In this document: one piece after another, positions 59,582 through 64,000 of the stretch | How the letters are laid out: the number at the start of each line of letters is the position of its first letter | Numbering within the stretch: the first letter of the stretch is position 1 | Assembly (NCBI GenBank): GCA_004794655.1 | Contig: SMMW01000033.1 | Span: 2,173,501-2,237,500 of the forward strand | Length of the DNA stretch: 64,000 bases | Direction of reading: 5' to 3' | Source of the DNA: Marisa cornuarietis | Taxonomy: Eukaryota; Mollusca; Gastropoda; Architaenioglossa; Ampullariidae | Notes under the pieces: generated by a model | Databases searched by the model: none | Told to the model about the DNA's origin: nothing | Seen by the model: only the letters and a program-made list of their open reading frames with translations | Position numbers and translations under genes: made by a program

Positions 59582-59660
59582 GATCTCAACCTTCGCCCGC
59601 GATAACCATTCGCCTCACACAGTGCGCACGCGTCGGCTAGTAAGAGATACGCATGCGCAG
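59516..59660 (-). promoter_or_regulatory. CpG-rich promoter candidate with NRF-1 and CRE motifs
   Basis: TGCGCACGCG at 59623-59632 and, on the minus strand, TGCGCATGCG at 59650-59659 both fit the NRF-1 core (YGCGCAYGCGCR, with deviation only at the ends), 27 bases apart. TGACGTCA lies at 59516-59523. CpG is dense from about 59500 to 59660 in otherwise CpG-poor DNA. NRF-1 motifs in CpG-rich, TATA-less contexts mark housekeeping promoters in many animals. The ATG at 59581 on the minus strand sits inside. Direction is inferred from that ATG; NRF-1 promoters are often bidirectional. Confidence 0.45.
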
Positions 59661-59689
59661 ACAAAGTCGAGCAGCTGTGTTGATATACA

Positions 59690-60060
59690 ACGATAATATC
59701 ATATTATGAGAAATAGAGACGAAAATGCGTTTAAATGTGAGTACATGACAGTATATTGTGGACAGTAACGATGCAATCCGCTGCGAGACAAAAATTCCCT
59801 CATGTGTTAGGATATGATAATATATGTCTTACATTTTACGAAGTAATTCACCTGTTAGAGAAGAATTCGCTTATATGCTAGGCTTATATGTCTTAATCCA
59901 CCGTTGATGAGAATTTCCATATCTTCTAGAACAGTATAATATCCATCGTTGCACCCGCGTTATATAGATATACACGTTTAAAACATAAGATTCTATGATG
60001 TAATCCGTTATTACAAGAATTTGCTCATATGTGAGGACAGTATGTGTCTTGAATTGAACA
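59690..60060 (-). repeat. Loose tandem repeat, unit about 50-70 bp
   Basis: Variants of AATCCGTTG..GAGAAGAATTYGCTCATATGTTAGGACAGTAT..ATGTCTT can be followed at about 59719, 59772, 59840, 59895 and 60000. Conserved words are GAATT/AAATT, CATATGT and TATGTCTT. Strand is arbitrary; strongly diverged. Confidence 0.45.
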
Positions 60061-60079
60061 GTGTCATCAGTTGACAGCA

Positions 60080-61845
60080 CAATCTGGGGTTATTGAAGAT
60101 GATCTCGCTTGGCGTAAGCAGCGATCCCACACAGGACACAGCAAATGGCTGGGACAGGTGACAAAGTCAGGTTGTAGAATCAGAGCGGGGAGAACTTGAT
60201 GACCAGCTTTCTAAGGGAGGCAGGTACAGGCCACTCATGGTTATGCACGTGGGTTTTGTGCAGTCCTAGTCGAGGAAGAAGCCCGCACACTGGAGTTACC
60301 GTTTAGTTCACAGTTTTTCGGTCCGTTAATTACATTCATTAAAAGCGATGCATCTCGCTTCAGTGTCAAGCTAATCGTCACACTGGTTTCTTAGAGATCG
60401 AGAATGTTCTTTAACCGTTTGTACCCGCTAACGGTGTTGCGGTCCTTCCGTTTTTTGTTTAGTTTTATTATATATATATATAGCATTCAACAGATCAAGT
60501 TTTGATTTTATACTAGAACCTTTTAGAGTTTTGAAAACTTCTAAGTAGTAGGTCTATAAATCTTGTAGACTCTAGAATTCTTTTACCATTTTTGTGCACG
60601 AAGATAAAGGCCGTCCTTAATCAAATAAGGACAACTGCTGAACCGAATGTGGCAAACGTTTAGCTTGACGATTATATAAAATCATTGCCAGCCTTGTCCG
60701 ACCTTTGTCCATATTTGTTCGGTTAAGAATGTCCCCCTCTGTAACACAGTGCATTTGCATCTCATTGTTCTCTTTTATAAATCGCTTTTACGAAGGTCAC
60801 ATACGTACACAACTCTGTCTGCCGATGTGCCAATCAATTTTAAGGCGCATCTTTACCAAAATCCTCCTTCCGTTTAGTGATGACAGTGCTGCAAGCTCGC
60901 TGCCTCTTTATAGGTTATGAGAATGTTGTCGCTGAGTGTGTGCGTGCCTTTAGACTCCTCGCAGTAGCGTGGCACGTGCCAGAAGATGGGATGGAATTTT
61001 TGAGGTGCGATAAAGATCTGCTGGACGTGCTGACTCCAGGTTGCCTCTGAAAGGCAGTTTGTGCTTCCCTCCCCCACCCGCCCTCAATGCCTCCTCCCCC
61101 AACACAGACACACGAGATGCTTTCAGCTGTCGGTCTCATCCCTTCTGTTCATACATTGCTGATCTCGTTGAAACGCGCCTTGGCCAGGAAAGAATCGAAC
61201 CTTGTCTGAAGGTAAAACGTAGTACACATTTTTTTTACACGAGTTTCTTCCCCCAACCCCCCTTGGTGTGTAAAGGGGGACGTCAGCGGTCTCCTTTGAA
61301 ATGCCCGGCTATCACTCTTCAACGCCGGCTTAGCAAATAAAAGTTTTATCACGAGAGTAAAAACAATTTCCAGTCTATTGCAAGTTGTTATCGCCCGTCC
61401 GTCAGCCCCTTCGGCGTGTAGAATGGAGCTTGTGTTGCGGGCGATGGTGACCTTATCGCTGCCGCTTGTAGAACGCCAACAACAACCTCCAGCGATCGGA
61501 GGAGGCAGCAAGGCGACATCGCCACAACCCAGGATTCGTTCCGTCTCAGCTGCACGCGTTGATGACGCACGTGCTATAGTTGTTTCAAGTCGCAGATAAG
61601 TGATGTCTGAGACTTCGCTTGTGTCCTAATCTCGTAGCCGGATTGCGCGATCCCCTCCGACGTTTATGCTCGTTTGAGTCTGCTCTTTCGCGCCTGTGTG
61701 TTTGTATGAACGCACAGGCACGCAAATGCGCACCCGCGTGCACACAAAAATATGTCTTGTCTTACTTATTTATTTACTTAGACGAGTCACTCTAGACTGA
61801 TATCAGAAACTTGTTGGTATCTCTAAGCTGAACGCATAAAAGAAG
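60080..61845. other. No gene recognised; CpG-richer block near 61.4-61.65 kb
   Basis: A TA run lies at 60467-60482. GGTTCGATTCT on the minus strand near 61188-61198 is a B-box-like string without a clear tRNA head. Between 61378 and 61599 an open frame includes MELVLRAMVTLSLPLVERQ and then a Ser/Arg-rich end; it is unplaced and bordered by no recognisable splice sites. Confidence 0.4.
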
Positions 61846-61850
61846 GTTAC

Positions 61851-61866
61851 AGAGAGAGAGAGAGAG
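61851..61866. repeat. (AG)n microsatellite in purine-rich block
   Basis: Eight AG units followed by GGAGGAGAAGG and G-runs to about 61925. Confidence 0.85.
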
Positions 61867-62374
61867 GAGGAGAAGGTGGATAAAGACAGGGGGGGATTAT
61901 GGGGGAGGGTGGGTTGCGGGGAAGAGATGGATGAAAAAAATCGTTCGTATATCTGATAGAAAGTGAAAACCGTATTTGCTGATATATTACGAAGGTAATA
62001 GACTTCTGCTGGTTACAAGGGGATGAAAACCCCGAAGCTACTACTTCACTCCTCATTACACCATGTGTACTCAGCGATGCTGCAAAAAGTGGAGTTTAAA
62101 TGTGAGTTGAGTAACATATTGTCATCACTTTAATCGCTTTACTATTGTGTGGATTACCATAGATTGTGAAAGACACGACAGCATTAATGTTATGAACATG
62201 TGTTACCACCCCTGATTGATTGATGTGACGAGGTTGTCGCCCTTGTGTATTTTCTTGCAGGATTGTCACCCCTGAATTGAATGTTGATATAGGGGGCGTT
62301 GTTTAGAAATTGGAAGAAGAAGCAGACGTGGGAGTCTGGGAGAAAGAAGAATTTGGGACAGAGGTCAGAACTGA

Positions 62375-62488
62375 TAGTAACTGTGTGGATAAATAGTAAC
62401 TGTGTAGATAAATATTAACTGTGTGAAGAAATATTAACTGTATGGAGAAAGAGTAACTGTGTGGAGAAATATTAACTGTGTGGGTTGT
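62375..62488 (+). repeat. 19-bp tandem repeat, 6 units
   Basis: Units TAKTAACTGTGTGGAGAAA start at 62375, 62394, 62413, 62432, 62451 and 62470, exactly 19 bases apart with few substitutions. ACTGTGTGG words continue sporadically to about 62580. Confidence 0.95.
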
Positions 62489-62706
62489 CATTGATAAGCG
62501 ACTGTGTGGTTCCTCGATTTACTAATTTTCTCAGCTGCTGTGTGATCTCCTGAGAAGATCGTAGAACTGTGTGGATTTACCTACTGTGGAATTTTTATTG
62601 ACTTGATCATTTGTCTGCCGTTAAGACTGTTGGAGTTATTTGGTCGATGTATGCTGTTCGTATGATCAACGCCAGAGAGCAAGACTGAAAGAGTGGAACT
62701 GTTTGC

Positions 62707-62716
62707 CGTGTTGATC
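62707..62716. repeat. C-tract
   Basis: Run of about ten C within the possible LTR. Confidence 0.8.
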
Positions 62717-62870
62717 CCCCCCCCCCAACAACAGAAGAAGAGAGAACGTGAAGGACTTTAATATAAACTGCTTGTATACATTTGTTTTTGTGTAAACTCA
62801 GTGTAGAATATTTGTGATGAACTTTTCTTTTCTTATTTAGTAAAGTATATATTTACGTTCACCCGATTAA

Positions 62871-63625
62871 TAGAAACATTCGAGCCCATGTACAGATTTT
62901 AGTGATTTGTTTTCTGAAAGAATACGTGTGGAACTCTGTGTTTGCAGGCGTGCTCTGTGTGTGTCCAAGAGTGTGTATGTTTTTTCAACAATTAATTATT
63001 TACATAGAACTTTAAATTAGTGGAATGTCGGAGTAAGTGAAACAAAAAAGGTAAAGGGGTCTTTTTAAAGCTGTGGATTGCCAATTTTATTTTTAAAAAT
63101 TAATAAATAATATCAAAAAATCTGTTTTAAACGATGTCCAGAATTTGAGCACAGTTTGTCATATATGACCATCTCGGACACATAGATGTTTTGTTTCTCC
63201 TAATTAGTGAGTGAATTTTCAAGTGATGAAATGGTTTACTGCGGAAGTCCTCTACAGACGTTTGACAGCACTTCATTCGGTGTTTCCGAAGTAGCTGGAC
63301 AAGTTGTGTTTTATCGTGAGTGTGTAGTGTTTGTTTTCACCAAGCTTCACTTCCTCAAGTTCAACAAGCATCAGTGCATGACCGCAAACCATTTCATTAA
63401 TTAGGTGCAGTCCGTGAAAGCCCGGGAAGAACAGCCGTTGACGACAAGTTTTCGAATTTAAATTTCTGTAAAATAGACAATCGCAATGCAATTTGTGAGT
63501 TAAACTTTACCATCGGCTTGAACTCTCGCAGACGTTAACTGGTAATGTCGCGAAATGGGGCAACAGAATTGTGGCGAGTACCAACGCTAAAAACATAGCT
63601 ATGCTTTTGTGGGGAATGTTTATCC
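62871..63625. other. No gene recognised
   Basis: AT-rich. A 65-codon plus frame at 63207-63404 and its minus-strand shadow show no motif. Confidence 0.5.
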
Positions 63626-63626
63626 T

Positions 63627-63665
63627 TTCTCTCTCTCTCTCCCTCTCTATCTATCGCTCTCTCAT
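63627..63665. repeat. (CT)n imperfect microsatellite
   Basis: CT units with CC, AT and GC interruptions. Confidence 0.88.
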
Positions 63666-63669
63666 CTCC

Positions 63670-64000
63670 TCCTTTTCTGATGCAAAAGGCAAAAAAAAAA
63701 GAATTATTTAAGCATTACTTTAAAGTATATTTCCCACTGTTAAATCATTCGTGACGGTGGTATTCTTTGCCGGCCATAAAATTGTCCACAGGTCACATAT
63801 ACGTCTGTTCGCATAATTTCCTTGAACCACCTAATCTCGTCCGTTGGAGTCAATGACGTCTCATTTACTTGTGCACAGGGTCAAGGCCGATTGCTGCAGA
63901 AGGAAAACCTGAAGTGATGACTGGTGCTCCACGCAGCAGGCTGAGTCAGCGGTTGTAAAATTGCAGGAGTGGACCCACACGATAAACAGCTGTAGGAGAT
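63670..64000. other. No gene recognised at window end
   Basis: An A-tract lies near 63692-63700. The end is moderately GC. No frame or motif supported. Confidence 0.5.

Larger units (their letters stand above)
62188..62865 (+). mobile_element. Possible solo LTR (Gypsy-like), low confidence
   Basis: The segment begins TGTTATGAAC right after ATTAA (62183-62187), and ATTAA recurs at 62866-62870, consistent with a 5-bp target duplication. The 3' portion is AT-rich with TTTAGTAAAGTATATATTTA, reminiscent of an LTR R/U5 region. Against the call: the 3' end reads ACCCG rather than the usual CA, no second LTR, primer-binding site or coding region is visible, and a 5-base AT-only duplication can be chance. 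Confidence 0.3.

Noticed and set aside
61180..61200. Minus-strand B-box-like GGTTCGATTCT
   Set aside because: No A box or tRNA-like fold upstream and no tail downstream; an isolated 11-mer.
1..64000. CRISPR array, bacterial operons, integrons
   Set aside because: The tandem arrays have no spacers of uniform unique sequence, and base composition, microsatellites and LINE/SINE content are eukaryotic.

Overview
The window reads as non-coding animal nuclear DNA. It is AT-leaning, dense in CA, TTTC, GAT and GACA microsatellites, and carries broken non-LTR retrotransposons (LINEs) and tRNA-derived SINEs. No open reading frame resembles a host protein with confidence. There is no operon structure, rRNA, intact tRNA gene or CRISPR array. 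The mix of an RTE-like LINE, a CR1/L2-like LINE and tRNA-SINEs with CCAA or AT-rich tails fits a lophotrochozoan, most likely a gastropod or other mollusc. That placement is an inference from repeat style, not from a marker gene.

Layout: 1-6.7 kb is microsatellite-rich intergenic or intronic DNA with a TATA-box-like site near 624. At 6.7-6.9 kb lies a short 5'-truncated LINE 3' end framed by a perfect 9-bp target-site duplication. At 13.2-14.6 kb a decayed RTE-like reverse transcriptase lies on the minus strand, interrupted by a CTC/CTT microsatellite. At 16.85 kb two perfect CRE palindromes and a CRE-like third site cluster just before a TATA-like stretch. A tRNA-SINE follows at 17.65 kb. 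At 30.1-31.1 kb a CR1/L2-like reverse transcriptase relic on the plus strand runs directly into a second SINE that shares its head with the first but has a different tail. At 31.7-32.25 kb there is a heavily diverged 37-bp tandem array with no obvious mono- or dinucleotide seed; looser ancient arrays lie at 33.7, 38.2 and 59.7 kb. At 42.6 kb there is an almost perfect 41-bp-arm hairpin with a 4-nt loop, the most striking non-microsatellite structure in the window. More SINE-like elements lie at 42.9, 47.5 and 49.6 kb.

The best candidate for a real promoter is 59.5-59.66 kb (minus strand): it is CpG-rich, with two NRF-1-like motifs and a CRE palindrome around a possible ATG. A 19-bp x 6 tandem repeat lies at 62.4 kb inside a possible solo LTR.

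Nothing here forms a pathway. The useful content is the repeat history plus a handful of candidate regulatory sites. All exon and promoter suggestions are low confidence without RNA or comparative data.
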